Shown: positions 1 through 9,347 of the stretch, piece after piece
Layout of the letters: each line of letters opens with the position of its first letter
Numbering within the stretch: position 1 is the first letter of the stretch
Assembly: GCA_937890835.1 (NCBI GenBank)
Contig: CALADF010000001.1
Span: 134,953-198,952 of the forward strand
Direction: 5' to 3'
DNA length: 64,000 nucleotides
Source of the DNA: an uncultured bacterium
GTDB taxonomy: Bacteria; Actinomycetota; Coriobacteriia; Coriobacteriales; Eggerthellaceae
Made by a program: the position numbers and the translations under genes
The notes under the pieces: generated by a model
What the model was told of the DNA's origin: nothing
The model's database searches: none
What the model saw: the letters and a program-made list of their open reading frames with translations, nothing else

Positions 1-1
1 C

Positions 2-373
2 ACGGGTGTTCTCGGCGTCTTCCTCGTCGGGAGGATTCCTCTTTGGATTATCCTCGTCGTGCTTGCGCGTGATCTGCTCATGTTGATCGGCGGGGGTATC
101 TTGCTTACGAAATACAAGATTCGCATTCCCGTGATTTATCCCGGCAAAGTTGCCACGACGCTTCTCTTCGTCGGCTTCGCCGGTTTGCTTTTGAATTGGC
201 CGCTGGTCTCCGGGCTCGGATGGTGCGATATCGCATGGCTCCCGGGTTTCACGGATCAACCTGTGTCCTGGGGTATTTGGTTTCTTTACATCGGACTCAT
301 CCTCGGGGTGGCGACGACTGCCTATTATTGCGTTCGAGCTCTCGAGGAGCTGAAGCGCGTGCGCGGCGAGTGA
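2..373 (+). CDS. CDP-alcohol phosphatidyltransferase (PgsA-like), C-terminal part
   Basis: The reading frame is open from the window edge to the stop at 371-373, so the 5' end and the CDP-alcohol motif lie outside the window. The visible 123 residues hold hydrophobic segments, a conserved-looking ARDLLM stretch, and a GKVATT motif before another membrane segment. This matches the C-terminal half of phosphatidylglycerophosphate synthase-type enzymes, which join a CDP-alcohol to glycerol 3-phosphate or a similar acceptor in the membrane. The tail is short and basic (EELKRVRGE). The next gene begins about 20 bases later, so co-transcription is likely. The exact acceptor cannot be told from this part. 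Confidence 0.78.
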   Translation, partial: TGVLGVFLVGRIPLWIILVVLARDLLMLIGGGILLTKYKIRIPVIYPGKVATTLLFVGFAGLLLNWPLVSGLGWCDIAWLPGFTDQPVSWGIWFLYIGLILGVATTAYYCVRALEELKRVRGE

Positions 374-391
374 GCCTTTCGGAGGTTGTCA

Positions 392-2767
392 TTGACGCAG
401 ATCAGAGGTAATCGTCCCCGCAAGGATGATGTGCGCGGGGAATCGACGGGTCGACACGCGCAAGAGCGTGGTCGTGACATGCGGACGCGCTCCGCTCGCT
501 CTCGTGAGGGCTCGTCCCCGGTTTCTTCGCGTGCGGCGTCGCGGGCGACTCGTGCGCGAGGTTCCTCTTCCCGCACGGAAGATCCTGCTTCCGGAAATCG
601 GCGCGCGAGGCGCAGCGATGCGCCTTCGACATCTCGTGATTCGGGGGTGCGCTCGGGTGCGGGCAGCACCGGAAGGCCCCGAAGCGCCTCGGCTCAGCGT
701 CGTGCCGGTAAAGGCTCGACGGCTTCCGGGGGCGGGTTTGCACCCGATGCGGGTGCTTCGGCGGTCGAACGCGTCGTAGGTCTCATCGCCGCAGCCATAG
801 TGGCTTTGCTGCGCGGTATCGCGAGCGCTATCGCCTTTGTTGCACGAGCGGTTGCGAGCTTATGTCGGCGCGGTCGCGCGTTTTCCATCTGCCTGGCCCT
901 TGTGCTCGTGGCGGGCGTCGGCGTCGGCGTCGACGCGGTCCTCAACGGCTCTACTATGCGCGCGGGCGTCAGCATCGGAGAGGTTGACGTGTCCGGGATG
1001 ACGCGCGATGAGGCGATTGACGCGGTCGATGCGCATTATCAGGAGCGTATCGCGTCCGGCACCGTGATCGTGTTCTCTGATGAGGAAACCGCCGCTTCGG
1101 TCGATTTGGACGCTCAGCTTGCTCAAGCTGACGCCATCGCCGAGCAGATCTCGTTCGAAGAGGCTCAGAAGAGCAAAAAGCTTTGGCGGGTCGATGCGTC
1201 AACGTTGGGGGCGTCGCTTCCGACGGAGCGGCTTGCAGACGAGGCGTTCGCCGTGGGTCGTGGCTTGTCCGGTGTCTACGACCGTATCGGAGCCGCTTTG
1301 GGGGGTAAGACCGTTCCGGTCGAGCTTGCTTTCGACGAGACGCTTCTCGAGAATCTCGCCCACGACGTCGATCAGGCGATCGGGGTCGTTCGCGTGGACT
1401 TTGATGTGAGCATCGACGACGGCGTGGCTTCCGTCGTTGAAGGTCATGACGGGAACATGGTTGATCGCGACGCGTTCTCGGAGAACCTTTCTGCCTGCCT
1501 GCTGGCCGCCGACCCTGCCGATGCATCGTTTGTCGCCGTCGCCGAGTACGCGCCGGTGCGTGTTGATTTTGCAGGTGCGCAGAAGACGTGCGATGTCATC
1601 AACGCCGCTCTTCGCTCGGGTGCGTCTTTCACTCATGACGGGAGCACCGTCGCTGTCGACGGGAAAGAGCTCGGCGGTTGGATCGCGACCGAGGTGAGGA
1701 AGCTCGGCGACGGGTATATCCTCGCGCCGGTCATCGATGACGAGGCGGCGACCCCCGCGCTCGTGTCAAGCGTCAACGCGCATGAGAGGGGCTCGGAGGT
1801 CGTGGTGTCCATCAGCGTGTCCGACGATGTCGTGACGGTCGAGCCGCAGGGCGAGGTGACCGTGCCCGAGCTCGGCGTCGCGCTCGACGTCCTTGACGAG
1901 AATCTGTTCGGCGGTTACCGTTCCTCGGGATCCGCTGACGCAGCCATCGTCAGCGATCCGATAGACATTGCCACGCAGCAGATATCGGGTCCGATCGATT
2001 TCGACGCCGCCTTGTCGTACGGTATCGTTTCGGAGATATCCTCCTACACCACGCAGTTCGTCGGCTCGTCTGCGACGAAGAACCGCACGCACAACATCCA
2101 CCTCGTTTCCGACCTTATCAACAACTCCGTTGCGGATGCTAACGGAGGTCTTTGGTCGTTCAACGACGTCGCGGGCAACTGCAATGAGGACGCGGGGTTT
2201 CTTCCCGCCGGTGCGATAACCGGTGACGAGTACATCGAGGAGGCGGGAGGCGGCATCTGCCAGGTGGCCACCACCGTCTTCAACGCCGTGTACGATGCGG
2301 GCTATGCGGTTCCGTCGAGGACGAACCATTCGCTTTACGTTGCGAGCTATCCCGCCGGGCGCGATGCGGCCGTGTCGTACCCCGATCTCGATTTCGTCTG
2401 GCGCAACGATACCGCTTCCGATGTTTTGCTTCGCGCGACCTACACCGACTCGAGCATTACCGTTACACTGTATGGCGTCGATCCCGGCTTCATCGTCTCG
2501 TCCGAGACGGGAGATTGGGTCGAAGGGGAGAAGCATGCGACCAAGACCATCGTCGACGACACGCTCACGCCCGGCACGAGCTATACGAAGACGGCCGGGA
2601 CCGATGGCATGGAGATCACCGTCGTGCGCACCGTCAAGTCCAAGGACGGCTCCGTCATCCGAAAGGATGCCTTCGCCTCAACCTATTCGCCGGTCACCGA
2701 GGTCATCATCAAGGGCCCTGATGCTGAGGATGCGGGTGCTGACGGCAAAGACGCCGCCGCTGCGTAG
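392..2767 (+). CDS. VanW family protein with basic disordered N-terminus
   Basis: This is a 791-residue protein. The first 120 residues or so are Arg/Ser/Gly-rich and probably disordered. Two hydrophobic stretches follow (about 128-158 and 163-183), then a long extracytoplasmic part with repeated beta-rich, YoaR-like segments. A VanW domain lies near residues 555-690, shown by WSFNDVAGNC, GGGICQVATTVFNA and RTNHSLYVASYPAGRD. A G5-like tail ends the protein. TTG at 392 is chosen because GGAGG at 381-385 lies six bases upstream; TTG at 386 would touch that Shine-Dalgarno. VanW proteins are thought to act at the cell wall, but their activity is unknown. The single gene lies between lipid and aryl-CoA genes and carries no vancomycin cluster. 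Confidence 0.85.
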   Translation: MTQIRGNRPRKDDVRGESTGRHAQERGRDMRTRSARSREGSSPVSSRAASRATRARGSSSRTEDPASGNRRARRSDAPSTSRDSGVRSGAGSTGRPRSASAQRRAGKGSTASGGGFAPDAGASAVERVVGLIAAAIVALLRGIASAIAFVARAVASLCRRGRAFSICLALVLVAGVGVGVDAVLNGSTMRAGVSIGEVDVSGMTRDEAIDAVDAHYQERIASGTVIVFSDEETAASVDLDAQLAQADAIAEQISFEEAQKSKKLWRVDASTLGASLPTERLADEAFAVGRGLSGVYDRIGAALGGKTVPVELAFDETLLENLAHDVDQAIGVVRVDFDVSIDDGVASVVEGHDGNMVDRDAFSENLSACLLAADPADASFVAVAEYAPVRVDFAGAQKTCDVINAALRSGASFTHDGSTVAVDGKELGGWIATEVRKLGDGYILAPVIDDEAATPALVSSVNAHERGSEVVVSISVSDDVVTVEPQGEVTVPELGVALDVLDENLFGGYRSSGSADAAIVSDPIDIATQQISGPIDFDAALSYGIVSEISSYTTQFVGSSATKNRTHNIHLVSDLINNSVADANGGLWSFNDVAGNCNEDAGFLPAGAITGDEYIEEAGGGICQVATTVFNAVYDAGYAVPSRTNHSLYVASYPAGRDAAVSYPDLDFVWRNDTASDVLLRATYTDSSITVTLYGVDPGFIVSSETGDWVEGEKHATKTIVDDTLTPGTSYTKTAGTDGMEITVVRTVKSKDGSVIRKDAFASTYSPVTEVIIKGPDAEDAGADGKDAAAA

Positions 2768-2799
2768 GAAGCGGCAATTCGATCGTGAGGAAGGTATCC

Positions 2800-4107
2800 G
2801 TGTACTACCAACAAGAAATCGAAACCATGCCTGTCGAGAAGCTGCGCGCACTGCAGCTCGAGCGTATGAGGGATTCTCTGCGCAACGCATACGAGAACGT
2901 CGATTTCTTCAAGCGAAGCTTTGCCGAGGCAGGTGTCACGCCCGCTGATCTCACCTCGCTTGAGGATCTGGTCAAGTTCCCCTTCGTGGTCAAGCAGGAT
3001 ATGCGCGATGCGTACCCGTTCGGCTTGTTCGCCCGTTCGCAGCGCGACGTTGCGCGCATTCACGCTTCCTCCGGTACGACGGGCCAGGCGACCGTCGTCG
3101 GCGCAACGAAAAACGATCTCAAGAACTGGGGCGACTGCTTCGCTCGCGGTATCTACATGGTCGGCGGCTCGCCGGATTCGACCATTCAGGTGGCGTACGG
3201 CTATGGTCTTTTCACCGGCGGCCTTGGCGCGCACCAAGGCGGCGAGGCGGTCGGCTGCACCGTCATCCCCACGTCCTCGGGCAACACGAAGCGTCAAGTT
3301 CAGATGATGAAGGACCTCGGGACCGACATCCTCGCCTGCACGCCCTCCTATGCGCTGCTCATCGCCGATACGGCGATTGAGATGGGCTACGACCCCGCGA
3401 AGGATTTCAAGATTTCGGGCGGTATCTTCGGTGCCGAGCCTGCGTCGGACAACATGCGCAAGGAGATCGCCGAGAAGCTCGGCATCACGTACTGCGATGT
3501 GTACGGTCTTTCGGAGATCATGGGACCGGGTGTTGCGATGCAGTGCGCCGAGGGCGACGGTCTTCACATCGCCGAGGATCACTTCTACTGCGAGATCCTC
3601 GATCCCGTCACGCTTGAGCCCGTGCCCGAAGGCGAGTGGGGCGAGCTCGTCATCACCACGCTCACGCGCGAGTGCTGCCCGCTCGTTCGCTACCGCACCC
3701 GCGATATCACGCGCATTATTTCGGAGCCCTGCTCCTGCGGGCGCACCCATCGCCGCATCGACAAGCTTCGCGGGCGCACCGACGACATGCTCATCATTCG
3801 CGGCGTGAACGTCTTCCCCTCGCAGATCGAGCAGGTCATCACCGAGTTCCCGGAGATCGCCGCGCATTATCAGATCATCCTCACCACGCGCGGGCCGCTT
3901 GATCACGTCGAGCTTCAGGTTGAAACCCAGCCCGACTTCCCCATCGACGAGATCCGCAAGATCGAGTCGCTTAAGAAGCGCCTTTCCGCCGAGCTCAAGA
4001 GCAACCTGCAGATTGCGGTTGACGTCAAGATCGTCGAGCCGAAGACCATCGCGCGAAGCGAGGGCAAGGCCAAGCGCGTGATCGACCTGAGAGAAGGGAA
4101 GAACTAA
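2800..4107 (+). CDS. Phenylacetate-CoA ligase family protein (first copy)
   Basis: This 435-residue protein belongs to the PaaK branch of adenylate-forming enzymes, which join an aryl acid to CoA using ATP. Visible signatures are the P-loop ASSGTTGQAT, the YGLSEIMGPG motif, YRTRDIT, the CSCGRTH cysteine motif, and GRTDDMLIIRGVNVFPSQIE before the small C-terminal domain. GTG at 2800 is preferred over GTG at 2785 because GAGGAAGG ends six bases before it. Its stop overlaps the start of the ACT gene (TAATG), so the two are translationally coupled. A second copy closes the block at 9348. Next to indolepyruvate oxidoreductase it could run in reverse to make ATP from aryl-acetyl-CoA; this direction is inference. 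Confidence 0.9.
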   Translation: MYYQQEIETMPVEKLRALQLERMRDSLRNAYENVDFFKRSFAEAGVTPADLTSLEDLVKFPFVVKQDMRDAYPFGLFARSQRDVARIHASSGTTGQATVVGATKNDLKNWGDCFARGIYMVGGSPDSTIQVAYGYGLFTGGLGAHQGGEAVGCTVIPTSSGNTKRQVQMMKDLGTDILACTPSYALLIADTAIEMGYDPAKDFKISGGIFGAEPASDNMRKEIAEKLGITYCDVYGLSEIMGPGVAMQCAEGDGLHIAEDHFYCEILDPVTLEPVPEGEWGELVITTLTRECCPLVRYRTRDITRIISEPCSCGRTHRRIDKLRGRTDDMLIIRGVNVFPSQIEQVITEFPEIAAHYQIILTTRGPLDHVELQVETQPDFPIDEIRKIESLKKRLSAELKSNLQIAVDVKIVEPKTIARSEGKAKRVIDLREGKN

Positions 4108-4529
4108 TGATTTCACAGCTCACCGTGTTCCTTCAGAACGAGAAGGGGCGTCTTGCCTCGGCGTGCAGGACCATCGCCGATGCGGGCATCAACATGCACG
4201 CGCTCTTCCTCGCCGACACGCAGGATTTCGGGGTGGCGCGCATTTTCTGCGATACTCCCGATAAGGCATGCGAGCGTCTTTCCGAGGCGGGTTACCGCGC
4301 GACGGTGACGCCGGTCATCGCCGTGCGAGTGCCCAACGTTCCCGGCGGATTGGCGTCGCTTCTCGAGTTCTGCGACGAGAACGACATGAACGTCGAGTAC
4401 GGATATTGCTTCAGCGTCGGTAACGAGCGTGCGATCGATGTTTTGAAGATCGAGGGACCCGATGCCGAGGCGAAGCTTGTCGCAGGCGGTTTCGACATCG
4501 TTGAACCTGAGGAGATCTATGAGGGCTAG
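4107..4529 (+). CDS. Tandem ACT domain protein (first copy)
   Basis: This 140-residue protein is two ACT folds in series. The first runs from SQLTVFLQNEKGRLASACRT and the second from VRVPNVPGGLASLLEF. ACT domains bind amino acids and act as allosteric sensors. The start codon overlaps the stop of the ligase gene by one base, and the 3' end overlaps the next gene by 11 bases. The tight coupling to a PaaK-like ligase suggests that it senses an aromatic amino acid or forms a complex with the ligase; that role is inferred. A close relative follows iorB at 8903. Confidence 0.88.
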   Translation: MISQLTVFLQNEKGRLASACRTIADAGINMHALFLADTQDFGVARIFCDTPDKACERLSEAGYRATVTPVIAVRVPNVPGGLASLLEFCDENDMNVEYGYCFSVGNERAIDVLKIEGPDAEAKLVAGGFDIVEPEEIYEG

Positions 4530-5994
4530 CGTCAACGTCGACGCTCAGATGAAACCCGGCAAGCGCGCGCGTTTCGCAACGTGCGCGCTTGCGCTTGTTC
4601 TCGGAGCATCGCTCGTCTCGTTTCTCGCGCCGGCTGATGCATACGCCGATGTCCGCAAGTCGGATCTCATCGCGGGCAAATCGGTTGAGGAGCGCGGCGT
4701 CGCCGCTATCAAGTGTCCTTCGATCGATGCCGAGTTCGCGATGCTCGTCGATTCCGACGGCTTCGTCTACTTCGAGCGCAACGCGGACGTCTCGGCTCAG
4801 ATCGCGTCGGTGACCAAGGTCATGACCGCCGTGGTCGCGATGGACGAGGCCCCCGCCGACCTCGTGGTCACGGTGTCTGCTGCGGCTGCGGCCGTCGGCG
4901 AGTCGAGCGCGCATCTTCAAGAGGGTGACTCGATGTCGCTCGAGACCGCGCTCAAGGCGTTGATGCTTCCCTCGGGTAACGACGCCGCCTACGCTATCGC
5001 CGAGAGCGTAGGCGCGACGCTCGTGCAGCAGGCCAAACAGGAAGGCGCGTCCATTACCGCAGCTGACGGCAGCACCGTGGATCTCAACGCCGATGACGCG
5101 GGGTATCGGGCATTCGTCGCGGCCATGAACGCGAAGGCGGGCGAGCTTGGCTGCGAGAACTCGCTTTTCACGAACCCTCATGGGCTCGATGATGGGGAAT
5201 GGGCTGATGAGCTGCACAGCTGCGCCTCCGACGTCGCGAAGATCGTCGCTCATGCGATGAGCGACGAGTTGTTTCGCTCCATTGTCTCCACCGACGCGGC
5301 GACCATTCAGGTGACTCGTGACGGAGCGACCGCGAACGTCGATCTTGAGAGCACCGATGCGCTCTTGGGGGTGTACGAGGGAGCTTGCGGCGTTAAGACG
5401 GGTTACACCGATCTGGCGGGTTCGTGTTTCGCGGGTGCGGTGAGCAAGGAGGGCAAGACCCTCTATTCCGTCGTCCTCCACTCGACATCCGACGTCAAGC
5501 GCTTCGAGGACACGACGACGTTATGGGATTGGGCGTACGACAATCTCGTCAGCTACCCCCTTGCTTCGAGTGCGGAATCGACGTCGATGAACCTCGGCGG
5601 GCAGACGCGCGAGGTTCCCGTCATCGCTTACGCGCCGCTTGCTTCGTGGATCGATAAGACGGTCAAGGTGACGCTGGCGGATCCCGATGCGTCCGTGGAG
5701 GTGTTCGCCCTCAACGGCAACGTCAGCCAGGAGATCTCCCTCGACGAGATCGCGGGTTCGGTTGCGGCGGGAGATGTCGTGGGACGCGCCGTTTTCTATC
5801 AGAACAACGAGGTGGTGGCTTCTGCGGATCTCATCGCGTGTGAGGACGTTCCCGCGCCCGGGGTTCTCGAGGGTATCGGCATCTGGTGGGACCGATTGGT
5901 TCGTGGGTTCACGGGGCAGCCGACCTGCGCGGACGCGAAGATCATCAACTCGACGCCGCTCATCTACGATAAGCAATCCACGTACGCGTCGTAG
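4519..5994 (+). CDS. D-alanyl-D-alanine carboxypeptidase, peptidase S11
   Basis: This is a 491-residue exported penicillin-binding protein. It has an N-terminal signal peptide (basic KPGKRARF, then a hydrophobic core ending near ADAYA). All three active-site motifs of the DacA/DacF type are present: SVTK in ASVTKVMTAV, SGN in LPSGNDAAY, and KTG in GVKTGYTDLAG. It trims the terminal D-Ala of peptidoglycan stem peptides. The C-terminal 140 residues form a separate beta-rich domain; I see no clear membrane anchor at the end. ATG at 4519 follows GAGGAG at 4508-4513 and overlaps the ACT gene by 11 bases. Its place inside an aryl-CoA block looks accidental or reflects shared transcription. Confidence 0.92.
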   Translation: MRASVNVDAQMKPGKRARFATCALALVLGASLVSFLAPADAYADVRKSDLIAGKSVEERGVAAIKCPSIDAEFAMLVDSDGFVYFERNADVSAQIASVTKVMTAVVAMDEAPADLVVTVSAAAAAVGESSAHLQEGDSMSLETALKALMLPSGNDAAYAIAESVGATLVQQAKQEGASITAADGSTVDLNADDAGYRAFVAAMNAKAGELGCENSLFTNPHGLDDGEWADELHSCASDVAKIVAHAMSDELFRSIVSTDAATIQVTRDGATANVDLESTDALLGVYEGACGVKTGYTDLAGSCFAGAVSKEGKTLYSVVLHSTSDVKRFEDTTTLWDWAYDNLVSYPLASSAESTSMNLGGQTREVPVIAYAPLASWIDKTVKVTLADPDASVEVFALNGNVSQEISLDEIAGSVAAGDVVGRAVFYQNNEVVASADLIACEDVPAPGVLEGIGIWWDRLVRGFTGQPTCADAKIINSTPLIYDKQSTYAS

Positions 5995-6029
5995 CTTTAC
6001 AATGTTTTTAGATTTGAAGGAGGATGCTG

Positions 6030-6476
6030 ATGAGTGAAGTATGCCCGGTTTGTCAAGCGACGGTCGACGACGGTGCCGCGGTCTGTCCTCAGTGCGGTTT
6101 CAAGCTCCTGGGGGCCACTCAGAAGTTTCATCCCGTGTCCTTGGACGACCATGTGCCTTCGAGCAAGGATGAGGCGGCGCGTCGCGCGCTGCTGCGCGTC
6201 GTGCGCGGGCCTCAGGCGGGGGTCGTCTACGAGTTGACCGGCGATGAGCTGACGGTTGGGAGAAACCCGCAGTGCTCTATCTTCCTCAACGACATGACGG
6301 TCTCGCGCATGCATGCGACGATTCGCCGCGAGGACGGCTGCTTCGTCGTCCACGACGAGAACTCGTTCAACGGCGTGTGGGTGAACAACCAGGTGGTGCA
6401 GGCCAAGGCGCTCAAGTCGGGCGATTTCATTCAAATCGGCGCGTTCTGCCTCATGTTCGAGGAGGGCGCGGCGTAA
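6030..6476 (+). CDS. Zinc-ribbon plus FHA domain protein
   Basis: This 148-residue cytoplasmic protein starts with a zinc ribbon (CPVC and CPQC pairs within the first 24 residues). After a linker, a forkhead-associated domain takes up about residues 55-140, with VGRNPQC, VSRMHATI and NSFNGVWVNN. FHA domains bind phosphothreonine, so a Ser/Thr kinase partner is expected elsewhere in the genome. ATG at 6030 is chosen because AAGGAGG at 6017-6023 is six bases upstream; the ATG at 6024 would overlap it. It follows the carboxypeptidase by 35 bases and ends at a strong terminator, so it closes the first transcription unit. A role in cell-envelope signalling is a guess from this neighbour. Confidence 0.88.
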   Translation: MSEVCPVCQATVDDGAAVCPQCGFKLLGATQKFHPVSLDDHVPSSKDEAARRALLRVVRGPQAGVVYELTGDELTVGRNPQCSIFLNDMTVSRMHATIRREDGCFVVHDENSFNGVWVNNQVVQAKALKSGDFIQIGAFCLMFEEGAA

Positions 6477-6512
6477 AGGCGGCGATGACCGTATTTCGGT
6501 CGAGGTAGGTAT

Positions 6513-6540
6513 CGGAGGGCGCGCTCGCGCCCTCCGCTTT
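6513..6540 (+). terminator. Rho-independent terminator after the FHA gene
   Basis: An 11-bp perfect stem (CGGAGGGCGCG at 6513-6523 with CGCGCCCTCCG at 6526-6536) with a very tight turn is followed by CTTTC. It separates the FHA gene from iorA. Confidence 0.75.
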
Positions 6541-6573
6541 CAGACGAACGTGAAACGCGGACGAGGGGTAAAC

Positions 6574-8304
6574 ATGGAGTTGATGTCAGGAAACGAAGCG
6601 ATCGCGCAGGGCGCGTGGGAGGCGGGAGCGACCATCGGCGTCGCGTATCCCGGAACGCCCTCCACCGAAACGCTCGAGTGCTTCGCGCGAAAAGACGGCG
6701 TTTACGCAGAGTGGTGCGTGAACGAGAAGGTCGCGGTTGAGGTGGGCATCGGGGCTTCGGCTGCCGGCGCGCGCGTCCTCGCCACCATGAAGCATGTCGG
6801 CGTCAACGTCGCCGCCGACCCGCTGTTCACCGCCGCCTACACCGGCGTCGGCGGCGGCATGGTCGTTCTCGCGGCTGATGATCCCGGCATGTACTCGTCT
6901 CAAAACGAGCAGGATTCCCGCTATTACGCGCAGGCCGCCCATATTCCCATGCTCGATCCCGCAGATTCCGCCGAGGCTTTGTCATTCACGCGCGAGGCGT
7001 TCGATCTTTCCGAGCGTTTCGACGTGCCGTTTTTCATCCGTTCCACGGTGCGCGTGTCCCATACCAAAACCCTCGTCGAGCCGGGGGAGCGCAGGGAGGC
7101 GGAACCTGCGCCTTACGAGTCGAACGCGGCGAAGTGGGTCATGATGCCCGCGTTCGCCAAGCCTCGGCGCAAGGTGCAGCTCAAGCGCGACGCCGACCTC
7201 CGCGCGTTCGCCGACGAGTGCGCGTTCAACCGGCTCGAGCTCAAGGGGAGTGCGATCGGCGTCATCTGCGCGGGTGCGGTCTATCAGCACGTCGTCGAGG
7301 CCCTTCCTGATGCCAGCGTCCTGAAGCTGGGCATGACCTGGCCTCTTCCCGCTGCGAAGCTCGCCGAGCTCGCCGATTTCGTGGATGACGTCTACGTCGT
7401 CGAGGAGGCGTCCGCGTATCTTTCCGATGCGGTTCGGGCGGCTGGCATTGCCCTGTCCGAGACTCCGCGCGAGATTCCCCGCGATGGTGAGCTGAGCCCC
7501 GGCATCGTTCGCGCCGCGTTCGGATGCGATGACCTCCCTCATCTTCCCCTGCGCGAGGATCTTCCCGCTCGTCCTCCTGCGCTTTGCGCCGGATGCCCGC
7601 ATCGTCTCGTGTTCAAGGAGCTTTCGCGTCTGCGCGCGATCGTCACGGGCGATATCGGCTGCTACACCCTCGGCGCGCTTCCTCCTCTGTCGGCTATGGA
7701 TACGTGCGTCGACATGGGGGCTTCGATTTCCATGGCGCACGGCTTCGAGCTCGCCTTCGCGGGATCTTCTTCAAGACCGGTGGTCGCGGTCATCGGCGAT
7801 TCGACCTTCGCTCACTCAGGTTTGAGCTCGCTTGTTTCCACGGTGTACAACTGCGGGACGGGCACCGTCTGCGTGCTCGATAACCGCACTACGGCGATGA
7901 CGGGCCGTCAAGGCAACCCCTTCAACGGCGTCACGCTTCAAAACCGCACGAGTCGGGAGCTCGATCTCGAAGGCGTCGTGCGCTCGCTTGGCATCGATGA
8001 CGTGAGCGTGGTCGATCCGCATGACATGATGGCCGTAAGGCGCGCGCTCAAAGATGCTACGGCGGCGACCGATCGATTGTCCGTCATCGTTTTCCGCGCG
8101 CCTTGCGTGCTTCTCGAGCGCAACTTCAAAACACCTTACGCGGTTACGGAGAAGTGCACGGGCTGCGGCGTCTGCGCGACGCTCGGCTGCCCTGCGATCT
8201 CCCGCGACCCGGAGGTCCTCACCGCTTTCATCGATCCCGCGCAATGCATCGGTTGCGGTCAGTGCGCCCAGTACTGCGGGTTCAAGGCCATCGTGCAAGG
8301 TTAG
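6574..8304 (+). CDS. iorA: Indolepyruvate ferredoxin oxidoreductase, alpha subunit
   Basis: This 576-residue subunit oxidises aryl-pyruvates (from aromatic amino acid transamination) to aryl-acetyl-CoA with thiamine diphosphate and ferredoxin. The N-terminal pyrimidine-binding domain has AYPGTPSTETLE. The TPP domain begins after PALCAGCPHR and holds GDIGCYTLG and GDSTFAHSG. The last 55 residues carry two [4Fe-4S] motifs, CTGCGVCATLGCP and CIGCGQCAQYCG. ATG at 6574 sits five bases after GAGGGG; an in-frame GTG at 6550 has no such site. The length fits a slightly short IorA. The iorB gene follows after nine bases. Confidence 0.95.
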   Translation: MELMSGNEAIAQGAWEAGATIGVAYPGTPSTETLECFARKDGVYAEWCVNEKVAVEVGIGASAAGARVLATMKHVGVNVAADPLFTAAYTGVGGGMVVLAADDPGMYSSQNEQDSRYYAQAAHIPMLDPADSAEALSFTREAFDLSERFDVPFFIRSTVRVSHTKTLVEPGERREAEPAPYESNAAKWVMMPAFAKPRRKVQLKRDADLRAFADECAFNRLELKGSAIGVICAGAVYQHVVEALPDASVLKLGMTWPLPAAKLAELADFVDDVYVVEEASAYLSDAVRAAGIALSETPREIPRDGELSPGIVRAAFGCDDLPHLPLREDLPARPPALCAGCPHRLVFKELSRLRAIVTGDIGCYTLGALPPLSAMDTCVDMGASISMAHGFELAFAGSSSRPVVAVIGDSTFAHSGLSSLVSTVYNCGTGTVCVLDNRTTAMTGRQGNPFNGVTLQNRTSRELDLEGVVRSLGIDDVSVVDPHDMMAVRRALKDATAATDRLSVIVFRAPCVLLERNFKTPYAVTEKCTGCGVCATLGCPAISRDPEVLTAFIDPAQCIGCGQCAQYCGFKAIVQG

Positions 8305-8313
8305 GAGCAGCTG

Positions 8314-8889
8314 ATGTCAACTCAAACGGTTCTTCTTTGCGGTGTCGGCGGCCAAGGCACCATTCTCGCCGCCGACCTGCTCGCTCGCGCTGCCATGAAC
8401 GCGGGTTATCACGTCAAGGTTTCCGAGATACACGGAATGGCTCAGCGCGGGGGCGCGGTTACCACGGTCGTGCGGTTCGGCGATGAGGTCAACTCCATGG
8501 TGTGCGACGCAGGGCGCGCCGATGTGGTGGTTTCCTTCGAGACGACCGAGGCGCTGCGCAATCAAGCTCAACTTAAGGAGGACGGCAGCCTCATTGTCAA
8601 CGACGTCGCCATTAAACCGCTGCCGGTTTTGACGGGCCGAGCGCGCATGCCGCGAAACGCTCGCGCCGACCTTGATTCGATCGGCGCTCAGCTGGTTCCG
8701 GCGGAGCGTCTCGCCCTCGAGGCGGGAAGCCTCAAGACCGCCAACGTCGTGCTTCTCGGGGCCCTTTCGGCGCATCTCGATTTTCCCGTTGACGCCTGGG
8801 AGCATGCGATCTCCGCGCGCGTTCCGGAGAAAACCATCGACATGAACCTGTCCGCGTTCCGTGCGGGCAGAGATCACGTCGCGAAGTAG
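8314..8889 (+). CDS. iorB: Indolepyruvate ferredoxin oxidoreductase, beta subunit
   Basis: This 191-residue gamma-type subunit of the 2-oxoacid:ferredoxin oxidoreductase family starts with the typical GVGGQGTILAADLLARAA stretch and continues with EIHGMAQRGGAV. It pairs with IorA to complete the enzyme. The short gap after iorA and the closely following ACT and ligase genes place all four in one operon. Confidence 0.95.
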   Translation: MSTQTVLLCGVGGQGTILAADLLARAAMNAGYHVKVSEIHGMAQRGGAVTTVVRFGDEVNSMVCDAGRADVVVSFETTEALRNQAQLKEDGSLIVNDVAIKPLPVLTGRARMPRNARADLDSIGAQLVPAERLALEAGSLKTANVVLLGALSAHLDFPVDAWEHAISARVPEKTIDMNLSAFRAGRDHVAK

Positions 8890-8902
8890 GGGGGGAGTTA
8901 TC

Positions 8903-9346
8903 ATGACGGTTTCCCAGATCAGCGTCTTCGCTGAAAGCAAGCCCGGTCATCTGAGCCGCGTTCTCGGCATCTTCGAAGGTGCGGGCGTCAACGTCCGCGG
9001 CTATTCGGCCTCCGACACCGGGGAGTACGGCATCGTTCGCTTCATCGTCGATAAGCCCGAGGCCGCTTTGGCTGCCTTGCGAGATGCGGGATGTGCGTGC
9101 ACGATGACGCCGGTCATCTGCATCAAGCTGCCCGATGTTCCGGGCGAGCTGATGCGCGTGATGAGCATTCTCGCCGCTTGCAGCATCAACGTCGTCTACA
9201 GCTATTCGATGATCTCGACGTATATCGTGCTGTGCACGCCCGATATCGACGAGGCGGTTCGCAGGTTATCGAACGAGCCCGTCGAGATGATCGACCAAGA
9301 CGACATCGCGCGCATCGCCGCGCACGACGAGGGAGCGATTGACTAG
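8903..9346 (+). CDS. Tandem ACT domain protein (second copy)
   Basis: This 147-residue protein has two ACT units, the first beginning TVSQISVFAESKPGHLSRV and the second IKLPDVPGELMRVMS. It is similar in plan to the protein at 4107. ATG at 8903 lies just after GGGGGGAG at 8889-8896. It probably senses an aromatic amino acid or aryl acid and modulates the neighbouring ligase; no binding residues can be assigned with certainty. The next gene begins directly after its stop. Confidence 0.88.
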   Translation: MTVSQISVFAESKPGHLSRVLGIFEGAGVNVRGYSASDTGEYGIVRFIVDKPEAALAALRDAGCACTMTPVICIKLPDVPGELMRVMSILAACSINVVYSYSMISTYIVLCTPDIDEAVRRLSNEPVEMIDQDDIARIAAHDEGAID

Positions 9347-9347
9347 C

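Noticed and set aside
392..2767. Vancomycin resistance determinant
   Set aside because: VanW-domain proteins are widespread without resistance, and no vanH, vanA or vanX homologue is nearby.
2683..4116. Long minus-strand frame of 477 codons opposite the first PaaK gene
   Set aside because: It is antisense to a clear ligase gene and reflects G+C-rich third codon positions; the predicted protein has no domain and no ribosome site.
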